DNA from: UBA4744 sp035282865
GTDB lineage: Bacteria > Actinomycetota > Acidimicrobiia > Spongiisociales > UBA4744
Direction: 5' to 3'
DNA length: 35,830 bases
NCBI GenBank assembly: GCA_035282865.1
Contig: DATEVB010000039.1
Coordinates: forward strand, 1-35,830
The translations under genes and the position numbers were made by a program. Under the pieces are notes generated by a model. The model ran no database searches. It saw only the letters and a program-made list of their open reading frames with translations, and was not told where the DNA came from. This document shows, in pieces, positions 22,086 to 29,509 of this stretch. How positions within the stretch are numbered: position 1 is the stretch's first letter; each line of letters begins with the position of its first letter.

Positions 22086-24500
22086 GTGACCGAAATCATG
22101 GTACGCGGCCTCGTAGGCGACAAAGAGGTCGCCATCAGCACAGGCAAGTTGGCCGGGTTGGCCAACGGCGCGGTGACGGTCCAGACCGGCGACACGGATG
22201 TCCTGGTCACTGCAACCGCCAACGATTCACTGCGGGAAGGCATCGACTTTTTCCCGCTCACCGTCGACGTTGAGGAACGCATGTACGCGGCCGGAAAGAT
22301 TCCCGGATCGTTCTTCCGCCGGGAGGGTCGGGCCAGCGAACAGGCCATCCTGGCCTGCCGTCTGATCGACCGTCCGCTGCGGCCCTCCTTTGGCGAAGGG
22401 TTCCGCTGCGAAACGCAGATCGTTTCGACGGTGCTCTCCATCGACGGCGAGAACCCATACGACATCATCTCGCTCAACGGCGCTTCGGCCGCGCTCACTA
22501 TCAGCGGGATCCCTTTCCAGGGCCCGATCGGAGCGGTGCGACTGGCACTGAGCGACGGCAACTGGATCGTCAACCCGACCTTCCAGGAACTCGAGAACTC
22601 GGTGTTCGAATTGGTCGTGGCCGGCCGGCGCAACGACCAGGGCCAGATCGACATCATGATGGTGGAGGCCGGTTCCACCCCGGACGGCCTGCGGTTGATC
22701 GCCGATGGCCGCCCGGCCAGCGATGAGGCGGCGGTGGCCCGTGGTCTCGAGGAGTCGAAGGCCTACATCGCCCAGACCATCGATCTGCAGCAGGAACTCG
22801 CCGACAAGGTTGAGATTCCGGTTCGCGAATGGCCGACGGTCGAGGACTTCAGCGACGAGTTGTTCCAGCGGGTGGAAGGCGCCGCCCGTCCGAAGCTGGG
22901 AGAAGTCATCACGATTCCCGGTAAGAGAGAGCGGGCCGCAGCTGAAGGCGCCGCCTTCGACCAGGTCGTTGGGGAACTGGGCATTGAAGACCCCGACGAA
23001 CTGACTTCCGCCAAGCGCGCCTTCAAGAAGGTCTCGAAGACGATGATGCGCGAGCGGGTCGTCAACGAGGGCGTGCGTCTCGACGGACGCGGGCCCAAGG
23101 ACATTCGAGAGATCACCGCCGAGGTAGGCATCGTGCCTCGCACGCACGGGTCCGGCCTGTTCCAACGTGGGGAAACCCAGGTGCTCAACATTACGACGCT
23201 CGGCATGCTCAAGATGGAGCAGATGCTGGATACCCTCGCCCTCGAGGACTCCAAACGGTACATGCACCACTACAACTTCCCGCCCTTCTCGACCGGCGAG
23301 GCAGGCTTCATGCGAGGCCCCAAACGCCGCGAGATCGGCCATGGAGCGCTCGCCGAGAAGGCAGTGCTGCCGGTGGTACCGACCGAGAATGAGTTCCCTT
23401 ATGCGTTGCGCCTGGTATCGGAGGTCCTGTCCTCCAACGGGTCGACGTCGATGGCTTCGGTGTGCTCGTCGAGTCTGTCGCTGATGGATGCGGGGGTACC
23501 CATCCTGGAGCCCGTTGCCGGGATCGCCATGGGTCTCATCTCGCAGGACGGCAAGTATGTGACCCTCACCGACATCATCGGGGCCGAGGACGCTCTTGGC
23601 GACATGGACTTCAAAGTGGCGGGTACCGCCGGGGTCATCACCGCGCTGCAACTCGATACGAAGATCCAGGGGTTGCCTTCCGAGGTGCTGACTGAGGCGC
23701 TCGATCAGGCCAAGGAAGCCCGGCTCTACATCCTCGAAAAGATGAAAGAGGCGTTGCCCGGCCCCCGGAAAGAGCTCAATAAGTGGGCTCCCCGCATCGA
23801 ATCGGTGCGGATACCCAAGGACAAGATCGGCGAGATCATCGGTCCCAAGGGTAAGAACATCCGCGAGCTCGAGGAGACAACCGGAGCTTCGATCGAAATC
23901 GAAGAGGAAGGCGCCGAGGGCATCGTCCGGATCGGTTCACCGGACGGCGAGTCACTGGCCCTGGCCAAAGAGAAGGTTCTACAACTCGCCTTCCCACCCG
24001 AAGCCGAGGTCGGCAAGGAGTACGACGGCGACGTGGTGAACATCACCAAGTTCGGTGCGTTCATCAACATCCTGCCGGGGCGGGATGGTCTGCTGCACAT
24101 CTCCAAGATCGATTCGGAACGAAGGGTTGAGCGGGTCGAGGACTACTTCAACCTGGGCGACAAGGTCAAAGTCGTGGTCCGGGAGATCGACCGGATGGGC
24201 AAGGTCAACCTCGACCTGGCCGAGAAGGTAGAACCGTCGGAGGAGGCTTTGCAACGCGCTGCCTCGGGCGGTGGCCGGGATCGTGACCGGGATCGGGATC
24301 GTGACCGGGATCGGGATCGCGGAGGCCGTGACCGGGACCGGGGGGGTGACCGGGGCCGGGGCGGTGACCGTGACCGGGGCCGGGGGGGTGACCGCGACCG
24401 GAGCATCGATCGCGACCGGGGCAGCGACGCTGAGAAGAGCGGGCGCCGGGTGGTCTCCTTCGAAGAGGACTTCGAAAAGACCCTCAAGACCAACGACTGA
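22086..24500 (+). CDS. pnp: Polynucleotide phosphorylase with Arg-Asp repeat tail
   Basis: 804 aa. PNPase degrades RNA 3' to 5' by phosphorolysis. Two RNase PH domains are present: the first with SFFRREGRASEQAILACRL and DRPLRPSF, the second with RGETQVLNITTL, PPFSTGEAGFMRGPKRREIGH (in part) and the active-site IIGAEDALGDMDFKVAGT. KH (IPKDKIGEIIGPKGKNIREL) and S1 (GKEYDGDVVNITKFGAFINI) follow. After residue about 730 comes a tail of RD dipeptides (24274-24424), then EDFEKTLKTND. Such Arg-rich tails probably add RNA binding. GTG 22086 has AGGGAGG; the longer open frame from 21921 runs through the leader hairpins and adds no conserved sequence. Confidence 0.97.
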   Translation: MTEIMVRGLVGDKEVAISTGKLAGLANGAVTVQTGDTDVLVTATANDSLREGIDFFPLTVDVEERMYAAGKIPGSFFRREGRASEQAILACRLIDRPLRPSFGEGFRCETQIVSTVLSIDGENPYDIISLNGASAALTISGIPFQGPIGAVRLALSDGNWIVNPTFQELENSVFELVVAGRRNDQGQIDIMMVEAGSTPDGLRLIADGRPASDEAAVARGLEESKAYIAQTIDLQQELADKVEIPVREWPTVEDFSDELFQRVEGAARPKLGEVITIPGKRERAAAEGAAFDQVVGELGIEDPDELTSAKRAFKKVSKTMMRERVVNEGVRLDGRGPKDIREITAEVGIVPRTHGSGLFQRGETQVLNITTLGMLKMEQMLDTLALEDSKRYMHHYNFPPFSTGEAGFMRGPKRREIGHGALAEKAVLPVVPTENEFPYALRLVSEVLSSNGSTSMASVCSSSLSLMDAGVPILEPVAGIAMGLISQDGKYVTLTDIIGAEDALGDMDFKVAGTAGVITALQLDTKIQGLPSEVLTEALDQAKEARLYILEKMKEALPGPRKELNKWAPRIESVRIPKDKIGEIIGPKGKNIRELEETTGASIEIEEEGAEGIVRIGSPDGESLALAKEKVLQLAFPPEAEVGKEYDGDVVNITKFGAFINILPGRDGLLHISKIDSERRVERVEDYFNLGDKVKVVVREIDRMGKVNLDLAEKVEPSEEALQRAASGGGRDRDRDRDRDRDRDRGGRDRDRGGDRGRGGDRDRGRGGDRDRSIDRDRGSDAEKSGRRVVSFEEDFEKTLKTND
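24274..24424 (+). repeat. In-gene tandem repeats encoding (RD)n
   Basis: Imperfect repeats of GGGATCGTGACC-type units (period 6, with an 18-bp higher order) encode runs of Arg-Asp then RGGDRD. The Arg codons vary (CGG, CGT, CGC), so selection acts on protein, yet the tract is liable to slippage in steps of 6 bp without losing frame. Confidence 0.85.
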
Positions 24501-24519
24501 CCGATCCACGCCGGTGGTT

Positions 24520-24549
24520 GAGAAGCGGACCCTACGAGGTCCGCTTCTC
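24520..24549 (+). terminator. Strong 12-bp hairpin terminator after pnp
   Basis: GAGAAGCGGACC (24520-24531) and GGTCCGCTTCTC (24538-24549) pair perfectly around a 6-nt loop, 20 nt after the pnp stop. No T-tract follows, as is common for high-G+C actinobacteria. It separates pnp from the next gene. Confidence 0.75.
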
Positions 24550-24571
24550 GGCAAACTGATAACTTCTCTAC

Positions 24572-25471
24572 ATGCCCGAACTTCCCGATGTGGTCGTCTA
24601 TATCGAAGCGCTGGAGCGTTTCACCAGCGGCCACCGACTCGACCGGATTCGGGTCGTGTCACCGTCTCTGCTTCGAACGTATGATCCGCCGCTGTCGGCC
24701 GTGGAAGGTCGCACCGTCGAGGGTTTGCGCCGCATCGGGAAGCGAATCGTCTGGGATCTGGGCGAGGAGCTGTTTGTGGTTGTCCATTTGATGGTCGCCG
24801 GCCGGTTTGCCTGGGTTGCTTCCGGGGCGGCCATCCCACGCAAGGTTGGATTGGCTGCGTTCGATTTCGAGCATGGAAGTGTGTTGTTGCGCGAGGCGGC
24901 CACCAAGAAGCGCGCCGGCCTGTGGATCGTGCGTGGAGAAGACGCCCTCGCCCAGCATGATCGCGGGGGAGTGGAACCGATCGAGGCGACCTTGGCGGAG
25001 TTTTCCGAAGCGTTGCTGCGGGAGAACCGCACAATGAAGCGGGCCCTCACCGATCCGCGCATCCTCTCCGGGATCGGTAACGCCTATTCGGACGAGATCC
25101 TGCACCGGGCTCGTCTCTCCCCCGTCAAGCGAACCGGCCAGCTCACCGACGAGGAGATCTCCCGCCTGCACGAAGCCGTTCGTATCTCACTGACCGAGTG
25201 GATCGATCGCTTGCGTGCCGAGGTGGGGGACGGTTTCCCCAAGAAGGTGACGGCCTTCCGGCCGGATATGGCGGTGCACGGAAGATTCGGGGAGCCCTGC
25301 CCGGTGTGCGGGTCGAAGGTCCAACGCATCGTCTATGCCGACAATGAGACCAACTACTGCGCCGGCTGTCAGACGAAAGGAAAGCTCCTGGCCGATCGTT
25401 CGCTCTCTCGCCTGCTCAAGGACGACTGGCCCAAGACGATCGAGGATCTCGAGGAATCGACCTCCCGGTAG
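24572..25471 (+). CDS. Fpg/Nei (MutM-type) DNA glycosylase/AP lyase
   Basis: 299 aa. It begins MPELPDV; after Met removal Pro is the expected catalytic nucleophile and Glu the general acid (PELPEV in MutM). The H2TH domain has ENRTMKRALTDPRILSGIGNAYSDEIL written in part, with the conserved NAYSDEIL (normally GIGNxYxDE). The zinc finger near the C-terminus is CPVCG...YCAGCQ. K in RRIGKRIVW fits the conserved Lys near position 57. It removes oxidised bases, but whether it prefers 8-oxoguanine (MutM) or pyrimidines (Nei) cannot be read here. TAACTT (24560-24565) is 6 nt before the ATG with no Shine-Dalgarno, suggesting a leaderless mRNA. Confidence 0.9.
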   Translation: MPELPDVVVYIEALERFTSGHRLDRIRVVSPSLLRTYDPPLSAVEGRTVEGLRRIGKRIVWDLGEELFVVVHLMVAGRFAWVASGAAIPRKVGLAAFDFEHGSVLLREAATKKRAGLWIVRGEDALAQHDRGGVEPIEATLAEFSEALLRENRTMKRALTDPRILSGIGNAYSDEILHRARLSPVKRTGQLTDEEISRLHEAVRISLTEWIDRLRAEVGDGFPKKVTAFRPDMAVHGRFGEPCPVCGSKVQRIVYADNETNYCAGCQTKGKLLADRSLSRLLKDDWPKTIEDLEESTSR

Positions 25472-25515
25472 TCACGGCGAGGGTGATCAATCGTCGATCT
25501 AGCATGCACGGGGAG

Positions 25516-26415
25516 ATGACCGCCGCCATACGCACCGAAGGTCTCACCAAGTTCTACGGGAAAGAGCGCGGGATCATCGACCTCGACCTGGAGGTGAACG
25601 AGGGAGAGGTGTTCGGCTACCTGGGTCCCAATGGGGCCGGCAAAACGACCACTATTCGCCTGCTGCTCGACCTCTTGCGACCCACTCGCGGCACCAGCCG
25701 GGTCCTCGGCAAGCATCCGTACTTCGACGGGGTCGGCGTTCGTTCCGATATCGGTTACCTGCCCGGCGAGCTGGCGCTCTACGAGCGCCTCACCGGCGAG
25801 CAGCTGCTCACCTACCTCAGCCACCTGCGGAAGATGGGAGGGCTGGGCGAGGCGCGGCTCGTGGCAGACCGGCTCGAGCTCGATCTCAGCCGCCGGATCG
25901 GTGATCTGTCGAGCGGCAATAAGCAGAAGGTCGGGATCGTGCAGGCGTTCATGCACCATCCGAAGGTGTTGATCCTCGACGAACCAACCGGCGGGTTGGA
26001 TCCGCTCATGCAGCAGGAGTTCTTCCGGCTCGTCCACGATGCCAAGGAGGAGGGGAGGACGGTTTTCCTGTCGTCCCACGTGCTCTCGGAGGTAGAGCGT
26101 ATCGCCGATCGGGTGGGGATCATTCGCCGGGGCCGTATGGTGGTCGTCGAGCGACTGGAGACGCTCAAGGCACGAGCGCCGCGCCGCCTCGATCTGCACT
26201 TCGCGGGTCCCATTCCGGCGGTGGCGTTCGAATCCCTTCTCAACGTCGAAGATGTCTGGGTGGACGACACGGTGGTGAGCTGCAGAGTGGTTGGCTCGGT
26301 CGACGAACTCATCAAGGCAGCTTCACGGTTTGAGGTCACCAACGTCGTGAGCCACGAAGCCGACCTCGAAGAGCTGTTCTTGCGGTACTACCGGGGCGAA
26401 GACGATGCTTCGTAA
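25516..26415 (+). CDS. ABC exporter ATP-binding protein
   Basis: 299 aa from ATG 25516. Walker A GPNGAGKTT, Q-loop region GYLPGELALYERLTG, signature LSSGNKQKVGI, Walker B VLILDEPTGGLDPL and the H-loop SSHVLSEVERI are all intact. A C-terminal domain of about 85 residues follows, as in the CcmA/DrrA/YhaQ-type subfamily paired with ABC-2 permeases. Three in-frame starts exist (GTG 25483, ATG 25504, ATG 25516). I prefer 25516 because related proteins start just before a similar sequence and because TAGCAT (25500-25505) lies 10 nt upstream. The substrate is unknown. The permease ATG overlaps this gene by 11 nt. Confidence 0.92.
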   Translation: MTAAIRTEGLTKFYGKERGIIDLDLEVNEGEVFGYLGPNGAGKTTTIRLLLDLLRPTRGTSRVLGKHPYFDGVGVRSDIGYLPGELALYERLTGEQLLTYLSHLRKMGGLGEARLVADRLELDLSRRIGDLSSGNKQKVGIVQAFMHHPKVLILDEPTGGLDPLMQQEFFRLVHDAKEEGRTVFLSSHVLSEVERIADRVGIIRRGRMVVVERLETLKARAPRRLDLHFAGPIPAVAFESLLNVEDVWVDDTVVSCRVVGSVDELIKAASRFEVTNVVSHEADLEELFLRYYRGEDDAS

Positions 26416-27211
26416 CATCTTTGCCAAGACGCTCCGGGATCGACGTCGATCGATGATCTGGTGGATCGTGGGATCGTTCGGCTACCTGGTCGCTATTACC
26501 GCCACGTACAGCTTCTTCATTGACCAGCAACAGGTCTATCAGTCACTGTTGGAGAATTACCCGGAGGCGTTGCTGGCGATGTTCGGGGTGGAGTCCGGCG
26601 CAGCTCTGTTCTCCCCGGATGGCTATCTGACTTCCCAGGCATTCGGTTGGTTGGTTCCCTTGCTGACCCTGGTGCTGGGCATTGGAATCGGTGCGGGGGC
26701 GGTAGCGGGAGAGGAAGAGGATGGCACCATGGATCTGCTCCTTGCTTTGCCGGTGACACGTACCTCGTTGATCCTTCAGAAACTGGGAGCGATGATCGTG
26801 CTGTTGCTGGTGCTGGGCGTCGCCGTTTTCGCCGGGACGGCGGTGGGGGCGGTAGGGATCGATATGGATGTCTCGATGGTGAATCTGGCCGCCGCTTCGC
26901 TCAGCGCAGTTCTGTTCGGGTTGGTGTTCGGGACCCTTGCGTTGGCCATCGGGGCCGCCACCGGAAAGCGCGGCGTCAGCCTGGGCGTGTCCTCCGGGGT
27001 GGCATTGGTGGCATTTCTGATCCAGACGCTTGCTCCGATCGTCGACTGGCTGGAACCGGCGCATCCGCTGACCCCGTTCTACTACTACGGCGACAACCAG
27101 CCTCTGGTCAACGGACTGCATTGGGGGCACGCCGGGGTGTTGATCGGATTGAGCGCACTGTTGGTGTTGGTAGCGGTACTCACGTTTCGTCGGCGCGACA
27201 TCGGGGTCTGA
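26405..27211 (+). CDS. ABC-2 type permease
   Basis: 268 aa. One hydrophobic segment near the N-terminus (IWWIVGSFGYLVAITATYSFF) follows a basic start FAKTLRDRRRSM; further segments are at about 78-100, 120-145, 155-180, 185-210 and 235-258, so about six membrane helices. GAVAGEEEDGTMDLLLALPVTRTSL is the hallmark cytoplasmic loop of ABC-2 permeases that contacts the ATPase. Coupled by overlap to the ATPase gene, it forms a two-gene exporter. Cargo (lipid, drug or other) cannot be inferred. Confidence 0.9.
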   Translation: MLRNIFAKTLRDRRRSMIWWIVGSFGYLVAITATYSFFIDQQQVYQSLLENYPEALLAMFGVESGAALFSPDGYLTSQAFGWLVPLLTLVLGIGIGAGAVAGEEEDGTMDLLLALPVTRTSLILQKLGAMIVLLLVLGVAVFAGTAVGAVGIDMDVSMVNLAAASLSAVLFGLVFGTLALAIGAATGKRGVSLGVSSGVALVAFLIQTLAPIVDWLEPAHPLTPFYYYGDNQPLVNGLHWGHAGVLIGLSALLVLVAVLTFRRRDIGV

Positions 27212-27230
27212 CCAGCTTCCAGCTTCCAGC
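27212..27230 (+). repeat. Short tandem CCAGCTT repeat (2.7 units)
   Basis: A 7-bp CCAGCTT unit occurs twice with a partial third directly after the permease stop and abuts repeat copy C. Confidence 0.5.
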
Positions 27231-27231
27231 C

Positions 27232-27321
27232 GTCTCCCCCCTGGCTCGCCAAGTGAGCCGGATAGGGGGAGTATCCCGGACCCGGAGGGTCTGGGGGGAG
27301 GGGGCCCCGTTCTCACCAACC
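27232..27321 (+). repeat. Dispersed structured intergenic repeat, copy C (+ orientation)
   Basis: It starts GTCTCCCCCC and ends CCGTTCTCACCAACC. Hairpin 1: CTCCCCC (27234-27240) with GGGGGAG (27265-27271), inner GGCTC (27243-27247) with GAGCC (27255-27259). Hairpin 2: CCCGGACCC (27275-27283) with GGGTCTGGG (27287-27295). It is the best template of the family; the reverse complement of copy B aligns along its whole length. Confidence 0.75.
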
Positions 27322-27380
27322 CGAAGGGGGTTTGCGCTGCCTGCCGACGGCTGGTCGCTGGTAGCTACGTTTTCGCGCTC

Positions 27381-27409
27381 TTGTCTATCGAACGTATGTT
27401 CGATAGATT
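27381..27409 (+). promoter_or_regulatory. SOS (LexA) box inside the imuA' promoter
   Basis: TCGAAC (27388-27393), GTAT, GTTCGA (27398-27403) is a perfect actinobacterial SOS box; the palindrome extends to nine bases per arm (27385-27406). It fills the 17-bp spacer between TTGTCT (27381-27386) and TAGATT (27404-27409), so bound LexA would block RNA polymerase directly. Transcription would start about 27416, near GTG 27419. Confidence 0.88.
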
Positions 27410-27418
27410 GGACTTCCT

Positions 27419-28042
27419 GTGGAAAATGCTCGCAACGCTCTTTCCCTACCGGGCCACCTGACTCTGGAGCCGGGCAAGGTGGTAGGCCTGGTCGGGCCAC
27501 CCGGTCTCGGGCTCACGAGGATCGGGTTGTCGATGCTGGCCGGGCCTGCACAGGTCGGTCCGGTGGTGTACCTGGATGTGCGCGGGTGGGTGAATCCTCT
27601 GGCTGCCTGGGAGGCGGGCATCTCGCCGGAACAATTGGTGATCGTGCGGTGCTCCGACCGGTTGCTGTGGCCAAAAGTGGCGGCTGCTGTTCTGGAGGGA
27701 ATCCGTGCCGTGTATGCAGAAGTCCCCACGGGAGTCCGGGAGTCGGTATTGCGGCGGCTGGCGGCGCTGGCCAGGTCACGGCGATCTGCGCTGTTGCTGC
27801 GGCCGCTGGGCGGCGATCTACCGACCGGGGTGGCCTACGTGCGGTTTCAGGGAAGAGAGGTGGCCTGGGAGGGTCCCGATGTCGGGCACGGGCGTCTCGC
27901 AGGGCGCCGGTTGGTGTTGGAAGCATCCGGGAAAGGGGTGTCCGGCATCGAGCGGGTGATCGAGGTGGAGGACGATGGTGCGGACGTTGTGCGTATGGTT
28001 TCCCGACTGGCCGCTGCGCCGGCCGGACGCGCCGCCGGATAG
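27419..28042 (+). CDS. ImuA'-like RecA-fold protein of the SOS mutasome
   Basis: 207 aa. It has a RecA-like shape but a degenerate P-loop: GPPGLGLTR (residues 26-34) lacks the Lys of GxxxxGKT, so ATP binding is doubtful. Later segments include VVYLDVRGW, EQLVIVRCSDRLLWPKVA and SALLLRPLGG. A small RecA-like protein directly before an ImuB-type polymerase homologue, under a LexA box, is the ImuA' arrangement of mycobacteria (Rv3395c-type). In Mycobacterium, ImuA' and ImuB with DnaE2 carry out damage-induced mutagenesis. The GTG has no Shine-Dalgarno and nearly coincides with the predicted transcript start. The 3' end overlaps imuB by 68 nt. Confidence 0.75.
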   Translation: MENARNALSLPGHLTLEPGKVVGLVGPPGLGLTRIGLSMLAGPAQVGPVVYLDVRGWVNPLAAWEAGISPEQLVIVRCSDRLLWPKVAAAVLEGIRAVYAEVPTGVRESVLRRLAALARSRRSALLLRPLGGDLPTGVAYVRFQGREVAWEGPDVGHGRLAGRRLVLEASGKGVSGIERVIEVEDDGADVVRMVSRLAAAPAGRAAG

Positions 28043-29444
28043 GGCCTGTCTGGTCGTCGACGGGTCGGCAACCCCCCGGGTGGTTGCCTTCAATCAGTAC
28101 GCCGGGGAGGCGGGGGTACGGCTCGGCATGCGGCGCCCGGAGGCTGAAGTGCTCTGTCCGGGCGGGACCACGCTCGAACAGGACTATGCGACCGAATCGC
28201 TCGTTTTCGAATCGGTCGCCGGTGCAGTTGAAGAACTGGTCCCGCGGGTGGAGGTTGCCGATCCGGGGCTTTTGTTCGTTCCCATCGATGGGGCCATTCG
28301 TTACTACGGCGGGGAGCCGGCTCTGATCGACAACCTGGCTCGAGCAGTTCGAGAGGCGGCCGGGGCGGGGGGACGTATCGGCGTGGCCGGCGGGCCGTTT
28401 GCCGCGCGTTGGGCGGCGGCATCAGCAGGCGCAGAGCCGTACATCGTTGATGACGACCGGCAGTTTCTGGCGTCTTTGGATATAGACGTCCTGGGCAAAG
28501 AGGAACTCGTAGCGACGTTCCGCTGGCTGGGGATCGGCACATTGGGTGCATTGGCTTCTCTGCCGAGACCGGCCGTGCTGTCCCGGTTTGGACAGGCCGG
28601 GCTGCATGCTCATCGGCTGGCCAGCGGCGAAGACCGGCGCCCCGAACCGCGGGCCATTCCCGACGATCCTTCAGTGACCGAGCATTTCGAGGAGCCGCTT
28701 GTCCTTCTAGAACAGGTCGGGTTCGCCGCCCGGGCGCTCTCTCATCGCTTGATGGAAGCGATGGGAGAAAGCGGAATCGCCCCCCACCGGGTAGAGGTGA
28801 GCGCTAGGGCCGCAGACGGCACCGCGAGGACCCGGGTGTGGCGTAGTGCCGATTCGTTCACGGAAAAAGCCCTCGCCGAACGTGTTTGGTGGCAGCTGCG
28901 TGCCTGGAACGAATCGGCGGGAATACCCGGGGGGATCGTGCAGCTGAGGCTTGCCCCGGCGGACCTGTCGGGAGAAGGACGGCAATTGACGTTGCTGGAA
29001 GATGTCGCGGCCCGGATAGAGGCAGAGCGAGCGGTGGCCAGGGTGCAAGCTCTGCTCGGGCCGGATGCAGTGTTGGAGGGCAGGTCCCAGGGAGGCCGCG
29101 ACCCAATCGAACAAGTACGCTGGCACCGGTGGGGTGATGATCCTCCGGCGGTTGAGCGGGATCCCCGAGCCCCTTGGCCCGGATCGACTCCCGGGCCTTC
29201 CCCCGCCCTGGTACCGCCGGAGCCCCAATTGCTCGAAGTCGAATGGGATGGTGGTATGCCCTCCAGGGTCCGCTTGCGGAGTCGTTGGGAGCCGGTACTG
29301 AACTGGGCTGGTCCTTGGCGCAAGCTTGGACGCTGGTGGCGGGGGGAGCCCCACGTCGACCGGTATCAAATAGTCACCTCGGCCGGGGCATTGTTGTGCG
29401 AACTACGGCACGGGCAAACGTTTGTGATCGGGGTCTATGACTGA
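27975..29444 (+). CDS. imuB: ImuB-like Y-family polymerase homologue without catalytic residues
   Basis: 489 aa. The typical ImuB start RTLCVWFPDWPLRR (residues 3-16) replaces the catalytic DxDxFF of DinB, and the SIDEA motif reads PIDGAIRYYGG with D105 but G106 in place of Glu, so it should be catalytically dead. The fingers/thumb part contains LGIGTLGALASLPRPAVLSRFG, and a little-finger-like domain follows. QLTLLE (337-342) fits a beta-clamp-binding motif at the expected place. The C-terminal part has RDPIEQVRWHRWGDDPP. ImuB links the clamp, ImuA' and DnaE2 in translesion synthesis. No dnaE2 follows; the next gene is convergent. Confidence 0.88.
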   Translation: MVRTLCVWFPDWPLRRPDAPPDRACLVVDGSATPRVVAFNQYAGEAGVRLGMRRPEAEVLCPGGTTLEQDYATESLVFESVAGAVEELVPRVEVADPGLLFVPIDGAIRYYGGEPALIDNLARAVREAAGAGGRIGVAGGPFAARWAAASAGAEPYIVDDDRQFLASLDIDVLGKEELVATFRWLGIGTLGALASLPRPAVLSRFGQAGLHAHRLASGEDRRPEPRAIPDDPSVTEHFEEPLVLLEQVGFAARALSHRLMEAMGESGIAPHRVEVSARAADGTARTRVWRSADSFTEKALAERVWWQLRAWNESAGIPGGIVQLRLAPADLSGEGRQLTLLEDVAARIEAERAVARVQALLGPDAVLEGRSQGGRDPIEQVRWHRWGDDPPAVERDPRAPWPGSTPGPSPALVPPEPQLLEVEWDGGMPSRVRLRSRWEPVLNWAGPWRKLGRWWRGEPHVDRYQIVTSAGALLCELRHGQTFVIGVYD

Positions 29445-29471
29445 CCAAAGCCATTCCTGAAAGTACTGTCA

Positions 29472-29503
29472 CCCTCCCTTGCCCGTCGTAGGCCTGCGGA
29501 GGG
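29472..29503. terminator. Weak hairpin between convergent imuB and plsC
   Basis: CCCTCC (29472-29477) pairs with GGAGGG (29498-29503) over a 20-nt loop in the 65-bp gap. No T-tract. It could end transcription from both sides. Confidence 0.35.
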
Positions 29504-29509
29504 ATGGAG

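Noticed and set aside
22227..23651. 474-codon minus-strand open frame opposite pnp
   Set aside because: Antisense shadow of the conserved PNPase core; composition (His/Asp/Arg-rich) is typical of shadow frames.
24274..24424. Regular repeats that could suggest a CRISPR array
   Set aside because: The units are 6-18 bp without spacers and lie in frame inside pnp, encoding Arg-Asp.
25483..25515. GTG 25483 and ATG 25504 as starts of the ABC ATPase
   Set aside because: Neither has a Shine-Dalgarno, and the extra residues do not look like the family start; 25516 fits better, though this is not proven.
26226..26237. GTTCGAATCCC resembling a tRNA T-loop
   Set aside because: It encodes AFES in the ABC ATPase, and there is no acceptor stem, D-loop or anticodon arm around it.
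26647..28326. 559-codon + frame crossing the ABC permease, repeat copy C and imuA'
   Set aside because: It runs through an intergenic repeat, a promoter and two real genes in another frame; the Gly/Arg-rich translation has no domain.
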